From contig MAAF01000008.1 in the NCBI GenBank assembly GCA_002163005.1, forward strand, positions 1 through 58,503: a stretch of 58,503 nt of DNA, in the 5' to 3' direction. Every line of letters begins with the position of its first letter. The first letter of the stretch is position 1. Under the pieces are notes generated by a model. It made no database searches. It was given only the letters and a program-made list of their open reading frames with translations, and was not told the origin of the DNA. The position numbers and the translations under genes are program-made. The stretch is from Colwellia psychrerythraea. GTDB taxonomy: Bacteria > Pseudomonadota > Gammaproteobacteria > Enterobacterales > Alteromonadaceae. This document shows, piece after piece, positions 8,359 to 17,611 of the stretch.

Positions 8359-9729
8359 ATGAAAGTAAGTCAATTCTTCGATAATGCGCTATTAAATAAA
8401 TATAACACCAGCGGACCAAGATACACCTCTTATCCAACAGCGTTAGAGTTTCATGATAATTTTAAACATGATGACTTTATTAAAGCGATAGAAAACTCGC
8501 AAAACCGCGAATTGTCACTTTATGTGCATATCCCATTTTGTCATACGCTTTGTTATTACTGTGGTTGTAATAAAGTCATTACTCGTCATCGTGGAAAAGC
8601 AGATACTTACCTTGAATATTTAGCGCAAGAAATAGCGCTACAGGCACCCTTGTTTGAAGAGTATACCGTTAAGCAACTGCATTGGGGCGGTGGTACACCC
8701 AGTTTTTTAACTCACCCGCAAATTACTCAACTTGTATCCTTATTAAAAGAGAAATTTAATTTCTCAGATGAGCTAGAAATGAGTATTGAAATTGATCCTC
8801 GTGAAATTGAAATGGACTTAGCTGAACATTTATATTCCTTAGGTTTCAATCGCTTGAGTTTAGGTGTGCAAGATCTTGATTTAAAAGTACAACAGGCTAT
8901 TAACCGTGTGCAGTCAACTGAATTCATTGGTGACTTTATTCAGCACGCCAAAGATGTTGGCTTTAAGTCTATTAATATTGACCTTATTTATGGCTTACCG
9001 CATCAAACGCTTGAGAATTTTACTAAAACGTTAGTAAAAGCGCATGAGTGGGATGTTGACCGTATTTCTCTCTTTAGTTACGCCCATATACCAAGTCGCT
9101 TTGCCGCACAGCGTAAATTACGCGATGAATGGTTACCCAATACGCAAGAAAAATTCGCCTTAATGAAATTGGCTATAGAAACGCTTTGTGATTTTGGTTA
9201 CGACTTTATCGGTATGGATCATTTTGCTAAACCAAATGATGAATTAGCTATAGCGCAAAGTGATGGTACCTTGCACCGTAACTTCCAAGGATACACGACT
9301 AAAGGTGGCTGTGACTTATTAGGCTTAGGCGTGTCATCAATTAGCTCTATTGGTAATAGCTTTAGCCAGAATATAAAAGATCTGAAAGAATATTACCAAG
9401 CAATAACAGAAAAACAGCATGCCCAAATCAAAGGCGTAAGCTTATCTGAAGATGACATTTTACGTGGTGAAGTTATTCAAGAATTGATGTGTAACTTGTA
9501 TCTAGATAAACAAGTCATTAGTGAAAAATATAATATTAATTTTGATGAATATTTTGCTGAAGACTTACCATTATTAAATACTTTCATTGATGATGGTTTA
9601 GTTGAAAATAATGCTAATCATATTAAGGTCGAGCAAAAAGCCCGTTTATTAATTCGTATCATTTGTATGAGCTTTGATGCTTACATGAAAAAACATGTTA
9701 ATCAGCAACGTTTTTCTCGGGTGATTTAA
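8359..9729 (+). CDS. hemN: oxygen-independent coproporphyrinogen III oxidase
   Basis: HemN is a radical SAM enzyme that decarboxylates coproporphyrinogen III to protoporphyrinogen IX without oxygen, for haem synthesis. The [4Fe-4S] cluster motif is Cys61-x3-Cys65-x2-Cys68 in HIPFCHTLCYYCGCNK; Cys70 also matches true HemN. HWGGGTPSFL (SAM binding) and GYTTKGGCDLLGLG follow. Length 456 equals E. coli HemN (457), which separates it from the shorter HemW group. A TTGATCAA palindrome lies upstream, but it lacks the 4-base spacer of an FNR site. A hairpin follows the stop and ends transcription towards rmf. Confidence 0.96.
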   Translation: MKVSQFFDNALLNKYNTSGPRYTSYPTALEFHDNFKHDDFIKAIENSQNRELSLYVHIPFCHTLCYYCGCNKVITRHRGKADTYLEYLAQEIALQAPLFEEYTVKQLHWGGGTPSFLTHPQITQLVSLLKEKFNFSDELEMSIEIDPREIEMDLAEHLYSLGFNRLSLGVQDLDLKVQQAINRVQSTEFIGDFIQHAKDVGFKSINIDLIYGLPHQTLENFTKTLVKAHEWDVDRISLFSYAHIPSRFAAQRKLRDEWLPNTQEKFALMKLAIETLCDFGYDFIGMDHFAKPNDELAIAQSDGTLHRNFQGYTTKGGCDLLGLGVSSISSIGNSFSQNIKDLKEYYQAITEKQHAQIKGVSLSEDDILRGEVIQELMCNLYLDKQVISEKYNINFDEYFAEDLPLLNTFIDDGLVENNANHIKVEQKARLLIRIICMSFDAYMKKHVNQQRFSRVI

Positions 9730-9740
9730 TCAACTTGGTT

Positions 9741-9770
9741 TTATCCCCGAATGTTAACGTTCGGGGATAA
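9741..9770. terminator. hairpin between convergent hemN and rmf
   Basis: TTATCCCCGAA at 9741-9751 pairs with TTCGGGGATAA at 9760-9770 around an 8-base loop. There is no clean U run on either side, but the place between two convergent stops suits a bidirectional terminator. Confidence 0.65.
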
Positions 9771-9786
9771 ATATTATCACGTTATC

Positions 9787-9960
9787 TTATCTAAATAGTC
9801 CCAAGTTTCTATCACTTATGGCGTCTCGCCAACCACCTAGCCATTGCGATTTAGCATCAATATTCTGATAAGGGCACTGCTCCTTAGTTTTGCCGCCAAG
9901 GCCAGCCTGATATCCATTAGAATGCGCTCTACCTAATTTATCCCTTTTTTGTCTTTTCAT
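9787..9960 (-). CDS. rmf: ribosome modulation factor
   Basis: This 57-residue basic protein begins MKRQKRDKLGRAHSNGYQAG and continues with KEQCPYQ and SQWLGGWRDAISDR, which is near-identical in pattern to E. coli RMF (55 residues). RMF binds 70S ribosomes in stationary phase, blocks the anti-Shine-Dalgarno region and drives 100S dimer formation. The start has an AAGGTGG ribosome site 7 bases upstream. It is a single gene, convergent with hemN, with a 440-base leader region upstream. In enterobacteria rmf is induced by ppGpp; nothing in the sequence here shows that directly. Confidence 0.95.
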   Translation of the reverse strand: MKRQKRDKLGRAHSNGYQAGLGGKTKEQCPYQNIDAKSQWLGGWRDAISDRNLGLFR

Positions 9961-10399
9961 TTATTCCACCTTATAAAAATTTTGTAATTGTTTAATAAAT
10001 CAATTAATAAACAAATTTAGTGTCCCGCGTTTACCTGGGGTAATTTTATTACTTAATACTATGGGGTGGTCGATTATCGAACTTTGTCTTGACTAAAAAA
10101 AGTATGAAATTTCATCAATCGACGAGTTATTTAAGAGGATTTTTTGTAGTGATGCAAGCGAAAAAATGTAATTTTAAAGAGGAGCGAATAAGATAAGATG
10201 AGGAAAAATAGTAGGCAAATTTTCATCATGAAAGTTTGCCTTGGCAAAACAATTCGTTAGCAGCGCACCATGTTAAAACGTTATTGCAATAGATAATAAA
10301 GAATTAACTTGATAGACAAAATTACTCTAAAAAAGGCTCTTGCTGTTGAGTAGGGCCGTTAAATAAACTTCTTTGACAAAAAATATGTATTTTAAGCTA
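9961..10399. other. rmf upstream region with a hairpin
   Basis: This gene-free stretch must hold the rmf promoter (leftward). The clearest structure is an inverted repeat, AGGCAAATTTTCAT at 10213-10226 against ATGAAAGTTTGCCT at 10228-10241. It is followed by the small palindrome TTTGCCTTGGCAAA. No U run follows, so it is not an obvious terminator. A 20-codon reading frame at 10198-10260 overlaps the hairpin but its ribosome site is too far away to be convincing. Confidence 0.5.
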
Positions 10400-10618
10400 T
10401 TAAGTACGTAATAAAGGTTGCAGCATGGTTTCTAAACCATTGAGTTTAACTTCATACATCAAGGCTAATTGTTGTCCTAGTTTTCCTTCAGGAAAACCTT
10501 TGCTATGAAACCAAACTAAATACGGCTCAGGCAATTGCAATAGTTTTCTACCAGCATACTTGCCAAAAGGCATAGTTTGATTAATTGCTTCAATCAGGGC
10601 TTGTTGATCGTTTAACAA
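10400..10618 (-). CDS. DUF3820 family protein
   Basis: This 72-residue protein carries the DUF3820 core, MPFGKYAGRKLLQLPEPYLVW followed by GFPEGKLGQQLALMYE. The family is related in fold to nuclease-like putative quorum-sensing-regulated factors, but no activity is established. The start is TTG: AAAGGA lies at the right distance upstream (AAAGGACCTAATTTG) and no in-frame ATG comes before the conserved core. It is divergent from the DUF3083 gene and stands alone. Confidence 0.8.
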   Translation of the reverse strand: MLNDQQALIEAINQTMPFGKYAGRKLLQLPEPYLVWFHSKGFPEGKLGQQLALMYEVKLNGLETMLQPLLRT

Positions 10619-10730
10619 ATTAGGTCCTTTACGGGTAAATGCTTGTCATATTAGTGACATGCTTACGTCACAAAAGCTTCATTCTTGCTCATTATACTGT
10701 GCTTATCTTAAAAGGTTAACAACGTTAGGG

Positions 10731-11849
10731 ATGAAGATGTCAATTATTAGAAAACGAAGTGCCGCTCACAAAGCTTACTTACCTGGTAATGTGCGTGATA
10801 ATCAATATATTTTAGCCGAGTTTTCTTTGACCGATGAGATATTTCAGCAGCTGTCAGGAAAGTACAGCGATTTAAAACCACAGCCATATTATGATTTTTA
10901 TCAACAATTATCGGTATTATTTTTTGAGTTAACCGATGAAGTAGAGTTAGATAATTGCCAATTTATTGCTAATGATAAACTAGCGCGCGTTAGATACAGT
11001 CAAGAAATGCATCAATGGCAAACCAATCAACAAATTTTGTTTTATTACAACCCAGAGAGTCACCACCTTAAGAAGTCGTTTTTTGATGGTAGTAAAAGAG
11101 CTAAGAAAGTGTGTTTACTCTTTTTAGCAACTGGGAATGAAATTCGAGTTAATGCTGCCAATTTTCATAGTAAAGTGAGTCAAGTGGTCGAAAAATTTTG
11201 TGAAAAAATTAAGCTAGATAAAAGCGATATGCGTTTGAGAGATCATCAGCATCTGACTTATGATTTGTTTGCTAAGCATAAAGGCTGCACAATTACCCAA
11301 GTACATAAATTACGTGAAATTAATAAACGCTATACCAGTCAGAAGGTAACAGTACCTAGTCACCATAGTGCGATGAATTATGCCGTTGTGACCTTGAATA
11401 TCAGTAATGAGCTATTGCAACAAGTTGAAATTGATAGTCATTCAAAGGATCCTTACAATCCTTTGTATATGTATTTAACCGATGTTTTTACTATGGCAGC
11501 AAAGCGCTATAACTTAAACAATGGCGCGCTGATTGCCAATGGTTTAGTACCTATTGTTAGATACAGTATTCATGAGATCGTATCTAGAGTGGGTGAGTTG
11601 CAAATGTTAGGGTATAACCCTGAGCAGAGTCCATGCGGTATTGTTAGTAAATGGAATGCGGCTGAGCTTACGGATAATGTTCAATTAGTCTTTGTGGCAA
11701 CACCTGAAAATAATAGTGGTCATGGTTTTGGTCGATTTTTAAATCAAATAGAGCAAGCAATGCAATTAATGGCAGTAGAACTTGAAATAGAGCCGACTAA
11801 AGAAGAAATGATGGTGAGGTTTCATCAGCACCTTGCCTATAATTTTTAA
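10731..11849 (+). CDS. DUF3083-like protein with two similar halves
   Basis: This 372-residue soluble protein resembles DUF3083 proteins of Alteromonadales and Vibrionales, of unknown function. I chose the ATG at 10731 (MKMSIIRKRSAAHKAYLP), since the more upstream frame start has no ribosome site and poor composition; 10737 is an alternative. Two halves look alike: NQYILAEFSLTDEIFQQL with YYDFYQQLSVLFFELTD near residue 20-70, and NYAVVTLNISNELLQQV with PLYMYLTDVFTMAAKR near 212-260, each followed by DNCQFIANDKLARVRYS or NNGALIANGLVPIVRYS. So it seems to be an internal duplication. No catalytic motif is evident. Confidence 0.7.
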   Translation: MKMSIIRKRSAAHKAYLPGNVRDNQYILAEFSLTDEIFQQLSGKYSDLKPQPYYDFYQQLSVLFFELTDEVELDNCQFIANDKLARVRYSQEMHQWQTNQQILFYYNPESHHLKKSFFDGSKRAKKVCLLFLATGNEIRVNAANFHSKVSQVVEKFCEKIKLDKSDMRLRDHQHLTYDLFAKHKGCTITQVHKLREINKRYTSQKVTVPSHHSAMNYAVVTLNISNELLQQVEIDSHSKDPYNPLYMYLTDVFTMAAKRYNLNNGALIANGLVPIVRYSIHEIVSRVGELQMLGYNPEQSPCGIVSKWNAAELTDNVQLVFVATPENNSGHGFGRFLNQIEQAMQLMAVELEIEPTKEEMMVRFHQHLAYNF

Positions 11850-11870
11850 TGACTAATTAAGTTGGCCGAC

Positions 11871-12437
11871 CTAAGCTGATTGAGGTCGTTTTTGTAACTT
11901 ACGTTGTAACGTTCTTCGGTGCATTGAAAGCTGTCTAGCAGTAGCCGAAATATTACCCTGGTTAGCTTTTAATACTTGTTGAATATGTTGCCATTCAACT
12001 TGCTCGGCAGATAAGGTTTGTTCACTTTTAGTATCGACTGCGATGGTTTCAGCTTTGCTGCCTTTTAGCGTCGCGAGTAGTGTTTGACTATCCACGGGTT
12101 TAGATAAGTAATCATCAGCACCTAATTTTATCGCGTCAACCGCAGTAGCAATACTAGCAAAACCGGTAAGCAATACAATACGGCTTTGTGGACGTAATTT
12201 ACGTAATGGGGTGATGATTGATAAGGTATTTTCCTCTGCCAATTTCATATCCAGCAAAATAAAATCAGGAGTGTGACGATGGCATGCGAGTAACGCATCA
12301 TTGTTATTATCCACTTGTACACAATCAAAGCCGTGTTTAGTCAAACGTCTGTTAAGGGTGTTGGCAAAAATAATATCATCTTCAACGATTAGTAATTTTG
12401 ATGGCGTTGACGCTTCTGCTGAATTAGGCATACTCAT
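11871..12437 (-). CDS. regA: RegA/PrrA/ActR-type response regulator
   Basis: This is the regulator of a RegB/RegA-type redox system. The receiver domain (residues about 14-125) has acidic residues Glu19-Asp20-Asp21, the phosphoacceptor Asp63 (FILLDMKL) and Lys113 (YLSKPVD). A short linker leads to a Fis-type helix-turn-helix at about 150-184 (NISATARQLSMHRRTLQRKL), almost the signature of RegA. There is no AAA+ domain, which excludes NtrC-type regulators. Length 188 is usual. It starts 10 bases after the end of regB, so the two are one operon. RegA proteins control respiration, energy and carbon genes in other proteobacteria; targets here are unknown. Confidence 0.88.
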   Translation of the reverse strand: MSMPNSAEASTPSKLLIVEDDIIFANTLNRRLTKHGFDCVQVDNNNDALLACHRHTPDFILLDMKLAEENTLSIITPLRKLRPQSRIVLLTGFASIATAVDAIKLGADDYLSKPVDSQTLLATLKGSKAETIAVDTKSEQTLSAEQVEWQHIQQVLKANQGNISATARQLSMHRRTLQRKLQKRPQSA

Positions 12438-12447
12438 TTCCTTATTG

Positions 12448-13698
12448 TTAACTGTATGATGAAATTGGTAGGCTTAAAGTAACTAGTGCGCCACCCTCTT
12501 GGTGGTTGGTTAAGGCTAGCTTACCACCAAGACGTTCTAAACTGGCGTGACTCAAAAAAACTGCCATGCCAAAACCTTGCTCACTGTTGACTGGTTTTAC
12601 CCCTAATTCATTAAGTTTTTTTAAGGTAAATCCTTTGCCATAATCACGAATAGTGAATTGCCAGTTATTTTCAATAATTTGACAAGTGAGGTTAAGCGAC
12701 TTGCTGTTATTGGCTTTACTCGCTCTAATGGCATTATTAATTAAATTGAGAATGGCGGGTAACAAAGCGGCATCAGCATTGATAGTGACACCTTTGGTTC
12801 TTTCGTCACTATTTTTTAATAACTGTAAGCTTATTTCTGGATTGTTTACTCGGACATTATCGGTTATTTCATCGAATAAATCCTGACAATTAATGGTTTT
12901 AATCACTTGTTCTTTTATATCGAAAACCATCGCACGAAAGTCAGATAAACTGTCTCTACAGCGAGTAAGTTGGCTCTGCATATCAAGCACTATTTCGTTG
13001 TCAGGTAAATCTTCACTTAATTCATCAGCCAGTAGTTGCACTGTTGCTATAGGGGTCGCCAATTGATGGGTTACCTGGGCGGAAGCAACACCTAATGAGG
13101 TGACTTGCTCTTGTTTTAATAAATTTTCACGATAGGCCGCGATAGCGAGCTCTTGTTGATTAATACTACGTGCCATTTTACCAACAACTATAGCAACCAC
13201 GAGTGCTGAAAATAAAAAATTGATACCCATGCCAATAAAGTGACCTTGCATATTACCGTGCATAACACTCATGGGTAATGACCATAATAAAATGCTGTAA
13301 GAAGCAATGGCAAGAAAGGCGACTACCGTAAGCAATAACGGCGTTAAAGTGACTGCGGCTATCGCGATAGGAATGAGTAATAAAGAAACAAAAGCATTGG
13401 TTGCTCCGCCACTAAAGAATAGTAATAGAGAAAGGAAAATAATATCAGCACATATTTGTACTAAGATTGCTTTTTGGCTGGCCTTCTTTTCACTTAAATG
13501 ATTACGGCTATAATAAAGGTAACTACTGAAGGTAAAAAGTACTTCTAAGCTGATAACACTTACCAATGGCATCCATGGTAATTCGTACGCTAAGCCCAAA
13601 TTGACGAAGAGAATTAACAGTAATTGAATCGCGATAGCAATGCTACGCAAAGCAATAATAGCTTGTATTTGACTCGTTCTTTTGAAAAATTGTGGCAT
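12448..13698 (-). CDS. regB: RegB/PrrB/ActS-type sensor histidine kinase
   Basis: The N-terminal 180 residues hold about six membrane helices. FSGGATNAF at about 96-104 corresponds to the RegB quinone-related heptapeptide GGxxNPF, with Ala in place of Pro. The H-box is VTHQLATPIATVQLLADEL (His211). A cysteine, Cys247 in LTRCRDSL, lies 36 residues beyond, near where RegB carries its redox-active Cys. The ATPase domain has NLINNAIRAS (N box), RDYGKGF (G1) and QGFGMAVFLS (G2). Length 416 fits. It is first gene of the regB-regA pair and is divergent from msrA across a region that contains a 46-bp repeat. Confidence 0.87.
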   Translation of the reverse strand: MPQFFKRTSQIQAIIALRSIAIAIQLLLILFVNLGLAYELPWMPLVSVISLEVLFTFSSYLYYSRNHLSEKKASQKAILVQICADIIFLSLLLFFSGGATNAFVSLLLIPIAIAAVTLTPLLLTVVAFLAIASYSILLWSLPMSVMHGNMQGHFIGMGINFLFSALVVAIVVGKMARSINQQELAIAAYRENLLKQEQVTSLGVASAQVTHQLATPIATVQLLADELSEDLPDNEIVLDMQSQLTRCRDSLSDFRAMVFDIKEQVIKTINCQDLFDEITDNVRVNNPEISLQLLKNSDERTKGVTINADAALLPAILNLINNAIRASKANNSKSLNLTCQIIENNWQFTIRDYGKGFTLKKLNELGVKPVNSEQGFGMAVFLSHASLERLGGKLALTNHQEGGALVTLSLPISSYS

Positions 13699-13739
13699 AT
13701 ATTTCTTACTGGCTAAATATGAGTATAATAATAATGGTA

Positions 13740-13785
13740 TATACCCAAGCTACCTGAATATGCAGCTTCAAGTGGTTTGGGTATA
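13740..13785. repeat. short copy of the window's MITE-like repeat
   Basis: These 46 bases begin TATACCCAAGCTACCTGAA and end TTCAAGTGGTTTGGGTATA, i.e. the two ends of the 201-bp element at 55726-55926 joined with no interior. It forms an imperfect palindrome in the promoter region between regB and msrA, where it could affect either promoter. Confidence 0.8.
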
Positions 13786-13854
13786 GATAAATTAACGATG
13801 ATATCTTAGCCTATTTAACCGCAAAAAAGGCTGTGATAAATCATAAAAGAAACA

Positions 13855-14430
13855 ATGAATAAGGCAGTGGATAAAATGACAGTTCAACTTAACGAAAAGC
13901 CATTACAAACAGCGACTTTAGCCGGAGGCTGTTTTTGGTGTATTGAAAGTGCGCTTAATATGGTTAAGGGCATTATTACTGCAAAGCCTGGTTATATGGG
14001 AGGGCAGAGTACAGCGCCAACTTATGAAGAGGTTTGTACTGGTCGCAGTGGTCATGCTGAAGTAGTGCAGCTTCAATTTGATAGCGATGTGATTAGTTTT
14101 AGAGAAATATTGGAGATATTTTTCAGTTTGCACAATCCAACGCAGTTAAACCGCCAAGGCAATGACATCGGAACACAATACCGCTCAGAAATTTTTACCC
14201 ATGATGCTCAACAACAAGCAGTGGCTTTAGCTATAATTGATGAAATAAATCAAGAGCAGTTATTTGATGACTCTATTGTCACTCAAGTGAGTCCAGCGGT
14301 TACTTTTTATTGTGGTGAGGATTATCATCAAAATTACTTTAAAAATAATCCAGAAAATCAATATTGCCAAGCCGTTGTATCACCCAAGTTAGCTAAGTTT
14401 AGAAAAACCTTTGTTGCTAAATTGAAATAA
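13855..14430 (+). CDS. msrA: peptide methionine-S-sulfoxide reductase
   Basis: MsrA repairs oxidised methionine, reducing the S-sulfoxide with electrons from thioredoxin. The catalytic motif GGCFWC is at residues 24-29 with nucleophile Cys26. KPGYMGGQSTAPTYEEVCTGRSGHAEVVQLQFD and GTQYRSEIF are the usual family blocks (motifs read at 45-75 and about 102-110). Length 191 is normal. The start could be 13855 or the ATG at 13876 (MTVQLNE). It is divergent from the regBA redox system; a functional link through oxidative stress is possible but not shown by the sequence. Confidence 0.95.
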   Translation: MNKAVDKMTVQLNEKPLQTATLAGGCFWCIESALNMVKGIITAKPGYMGGQSTAPTYEEVCTGRSGHAEVVQLQFDSDVISFREILEIFFSLHNPTQLNRQGNDIGTQYRSEIFTHDAQQQAVALAIIDEINQEQLFDDSIVTQVSPAVTFYCGEDYHQNYFKNNPENQYCQAVVSPKLAKFRKTFVAKLK

Positions 14431-14521
14431 GCAACGACTTTTTCAGCGTAATATCTTCTACCGGACTAAATTAACTCCACTATATTTAAAGTAGGTGCGG
14501 GGTAATCTTTTTCGGTGGTGT

Positions 14522-16711
14522 ATGATGCAAAAGAAAAAACTTATACTTTTTGCTATTTCACTCTTGGCAGTCTTAGTATGGCTTTATCCCTCTGAACAAC
14601 CCTACAAATATCGGCAAGTTAAACGGTTAGCTACCGCAGAGGAAAATTATTTATTGCCGATCTCTCCGCATATTAGCCAAGTTAGTCGACCAAAAGAAAC
14701 ATTCCATTTCCCAGTCAAGCTTGGAGATGTTGGCCCCAGTAATTCTTTATATTCAGGCTCAAAGCAATATCCGTTTTATTGCATGACCATAGATTCCCAT
14801 ATAGGTCAGCCCTTGGTAGATAATCAAGAAGGTTTTGGTGTGCCTGTTTATGAAAATTTAGCGCTGCGCAGCAAGGTTATTGGTTATTCAAAAGATTGCT
14901 TATTTAAAAGTTATTTACAATTTTATTATCTAAATCTCGACAACAATCTAGTTAAACTTTCTACAAAGAAGTTTTCTCAATTAGCGTCTTTAAGGGATGC
15001 TCAGTTGCCCTTGCGATTGTTTCGCGCTGAGCGAGGTAGTATTAATCGTTTTATTTACACTATTGCCATGGCAATAACCCCAGAAGAGCTAGGTACACGT
15101 ACGATGAGCTCATTGTGGAATAAAAAATTAATTTATCAGTTTAATGGCGGATCGGGCATAGGTTTTAGACAGGGCAGGCAAAAAGCGACAAAAACTATTT
15201 CTCGTCGTTTGACTGAAGTTCAAAAAGGCTATGCGATTATAAGCTCAAGCGGTAATCGCACTAGCTATACCTATAATATGTTATTGGCAGAAGACACTGC
15301 GCGTAGAGTGAAGCTTCATTTTATCAGTTTATTTGGCGAGCCTTTATACACCGTTGGTATTGGTGGCTCGGGTGGTGGTTTAGCACAATATCTTATTGGT
15401 CAAAATAGCCATGGGATTCTTGATGGCTTAATTCCTCAATACTCTTATCCTGATATGTTAAGCCAAACAATTTATACTTTAGATTGCGACTTATTTAATA
15501 ATTATTTTACCTTTCGAGCAAAAGAAAATAGCCGATGGCAGCAATGGGACCAGCGACAATTACTTGAGGGCATGAATAGCTTACAAGATTTCCCACAAAA
15601 AATAGCCTTTCTACAACCCGTAGCTCAATTAATGGCGGGCATGGTGCCGAGTTTCCCTCAAGGTAATAGTGAATGTATTAACGGTTACTTTGGCTTATCG
15701 ACCTTTATCCATAACCCGAGACAAGGTTTTTTAAGGCACTTTTATAGTGAGGATGTAGTTGGGCAAACGAATTGGAATTATTGGGAAGATATGGCTTGGC
15801 TGTTTAGTCGTGATAAACATGGGTTGGTAGAAAGCACCTGGGATAATGAAGGGGTGCAATATGGACTACACGCTTTAAAGCAAAATAAAATAACCTTAGC
15901 TGAATTTGTTCATATTAATAAAAATATTGGTAGTTGGAAACCGCAACATCAAATGAAAGCTGAAACAATTATTACTCCCTTTGGTCGTAAAATGCCATTT
16001 TGGCTTTCTTTATGGGGCAGCGATAATATAACACAAGTGATTAATGATGAGATGGCACCTCGACGTAGTGCTCCACTTAGTGCTATTGAAGCCGCCTATC
16101 GAGGGGGACAGGTTTTTATCGGTAAACTTGATTTACCTATTATTGATGTTCGTCATTACTTAGAAGAGAAGTTGGACATGCATCATATGTCGGCATCATT
16201 TAGCACGCGTCTGCGATTGCAACAAGCGAATGGTCATTATGAAAATCAGGTTATTTGGGTGGCAAAACGTGATTTTGACCCAACAATTCAAGCCTTTGAC
16301 CTTATGGATTTATGGCTGTTAAAAAGTAAGGAATTCCCAGAGCTAAATGCAGCTCAAAGTAAACCAGCACAATTACAAGATACTTGTTTTGATGATCAGG
16401 GTGGTGTGCTGGCAAAAGGGAAAGATGTTTGGCATGGCAATTGGAACGACGTTGACTATGGAAAAAAATCATTAAAAAGAGGGAAATGCGCAGAACATTA
16501 TGCCATTTTTTCGAATAGCCGTATTCAAGCGGAAGGTCCGTGGCAAGGCAGTGTTTTCAAATGTTATAAAATTCCGTTTGATCAGGCGATTAAGCAAGGT
16601 ATGTATGGTGACATAGATTTAGCTGAGCAGTTGGCGTCTTTACGAGCAATATTTCCTCAAGGGGTATGTGATTATAGTCAGGGAGATGCTGGTAGACCAA
16701 GCGATCTTTAG
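14522..16711 (+). CDS. DUF6351-like exported alpha/beta hydrolase-type protein
   Basis: The protein starts MMQKKKLILFAISLLAVLVWLYP, a signal peptide or N-terminal anchor, so I take the ATG at 14522 (or 14525) over the upstream GTG at 14495. The 729-residue body resembles DUF6351 proteins: FYCMTIDSHIGQPLVDNQEGFGVPV, LIYQFNGGSG, GYAIISSSGN and VGIGGSGGGLAQYLIGQ. The GGSGGG stretch looks like a serine-hydrolase nucleophile elbow (G-x-S-x-G). Family members are reported mainly as uncharacterised secreted proteins; a polyester or ester hydrolase role is sometimes suggested but I cannot confirm it. Cysteines scattered in the C-terminal half (CFDDQGG, GKCAEHY, FKCYKI, GVCDYSQ) suggest disulfides and an extracytoplasmic site. 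Confidence 0.72.
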   Translation: MMQKKKLILFAISLLAVLVWLYPSEQPYKYRQVKRLATAEENYLLPISPHISQVSRPKETFHFPVKLGDVGPSNSLYSGSKQYPFYCMTIDSHIGQPLVDNQEGFGVPVYENLALRSKVIGYSKDCLFKSYLQFYYLNLDNNLVKLSTKKFSQLASLRDAQLPLRLFRAERGSINRFIYTIAMAITPEELGTRTMSSLWNKKLIYQFNGGSGIGFRQGRQKATKTISRRLTEVQKGYAIISSSGNRTSYTYNMLLAEDTARRVKLHFISLFGEPLYTVGIGGSGGGLAQYLIGQNSHGILDGLIPQYSYPDMLSQTIYTLDCDLFNNYFTFRAKENSRWQQWDQRQLLEGMNSLQDFPQKIAFLQPVAQLMAGMVPSFPQGNSECINGYFGLSTFIHNPRQGFLRHFYSEDVVGQTNWNYWEDMAWLFSRDKHGLVESTWDNEGVQYGLHALKQNKITLAEFVHINKNIGSWKPQHQMKAETIITPFGRKMPFWLSLWGSDNITQVINDEMAPRRSAPLSAIEAAYRGGQVFIGKLDLPIIDVRHYLEEKLDMHHMSASFSTRLRLQQANGHYENQVIWVAKRDFDPTIQAFDLMDLWLLKSKEFPELNAAQSKPAQLQDTCFDDQGGVLAKGKDVWHGNWNDVDYGKKSLKRGKCAEHYAIFSNSRIQAEGPWQGSVFKCYKIPFDQAIKQGMYGDIDLAEQLASLRAIFPQGVCDYSQGDAGRPSDL

Positions 16712-16816
16712 CGTGGGAATTACGTCGAGTGAATATGAAAAAGCAAATACTTCGCCATTTCGAATGCATAAAGCCATTTTGAATGTTTAAATCAAAATAG
16801 CTTTAATACCTAGACC

Positions 16817-17365
16817 TTAAAAAATAGAACGAAATGAGGAACGGCCACTTCTTCTCGATAAACGACGGCTTCTCATTCTGCTATGTAATTCGTGACGTTT
16901 TGACTCTAACCACTCTTCGCGAGTAATAGTAGCGTCACCACTACGGCCCTCTTCACGAGTACGATAAGCACAAAATTCTTCAAAGGCTTCAAAGTCATCT
17001 TTAAATTCTTCAGCGACAAGTTCAATCATAATCGCATCATCTAAAAAGCCTAATACCGGAATATGATCTGGTACTAAATCTTCAGGGTCACTAAAGTAAG
17101 CTAAAGCACTTAATACTTCGGTGCGCTCTTCAGTAGGTATCTGCCATTCACCATCTTCAATCATGGCAACAAAAGTTTCTAATTTTTGAATACGCTCACG
17201 AACAAACTCGGGTACATTATCCTTTATGTTTTGGCTAATCTTTTTAGCATTAGCTAAAATATCTTGCTCGCTAAGTTGTTTGGCACCTGCTTGCGCTTTA
17301 CGCATAACATCGCGAAAATACTCTAAGTCTGATTCGGTTAATTCAAATTTAACTTCAAACGCCAT
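16817..17365 (-). CDS. YkvA family (DUF1232) protein
   Basis: The DUF1232 core, ALAYFSDPEDLVPDHIPVLGFLDDAIMIELV, is at about residues 90-120. Residues 1-60 are helical and charged; the C-terminus is very Arg/Ser-rich (SRMRSRRLSRRSGRSSFRS), which suggests binding to nucleic acid or an acidic surface. Length 182. DUF1232 proteins are widespread and without an assigned role. It is alone on the minus strand, convergent with the DUF6351 gene and divergent from the DUF3667 gene. Confidence 0.8.
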   Translation of the reverse strand: MAFEVKFELTESDLEYFRDVMRKAQAGAKQLSEQDILANAKKISQNIKDNVPEFVRERIQKLETFVAMIEDGEWQIPTEERTEVLSALAYFSDPEDLVPDHIPVLGFLDDAIMIELVAEEFKDDFEAFEEFCAYRTREEGRSGDATITREEWLESKRHELHSRMRSRRLSRRSGRSSFRSIF

Positions 17366-17611
17366 TATAATTCTCCTGCTTTTGGCTTTATTTTCAGTAT
17401 GTTATTGGTAGTTAAGTCTAATACCAATAGCTGACCATTATTAATAGAGTTAGTTGAAATATAGTGATTTGATCTATTCTCTCAATTATTAATTTAGCAG
17501 AATAGATCCGTCACGACATCTTATTTACTTAAGTTTTTTAATTACTTTGTAACTTTATATTCACATAGTGTTATGCTTTTATTGTCTATTGCTACTCAAT
17601 AACTATTCATT

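Noticed and set aside
10198..10260. 20-codon frame MRKNSRQIFIMKVCLGKTIR preceded by GAGGAG
   Set aside because: The purine stretch is about 18 bases from the ATG, too far for initiation, and the frame lies on a hairpin; not supportable as a gene.
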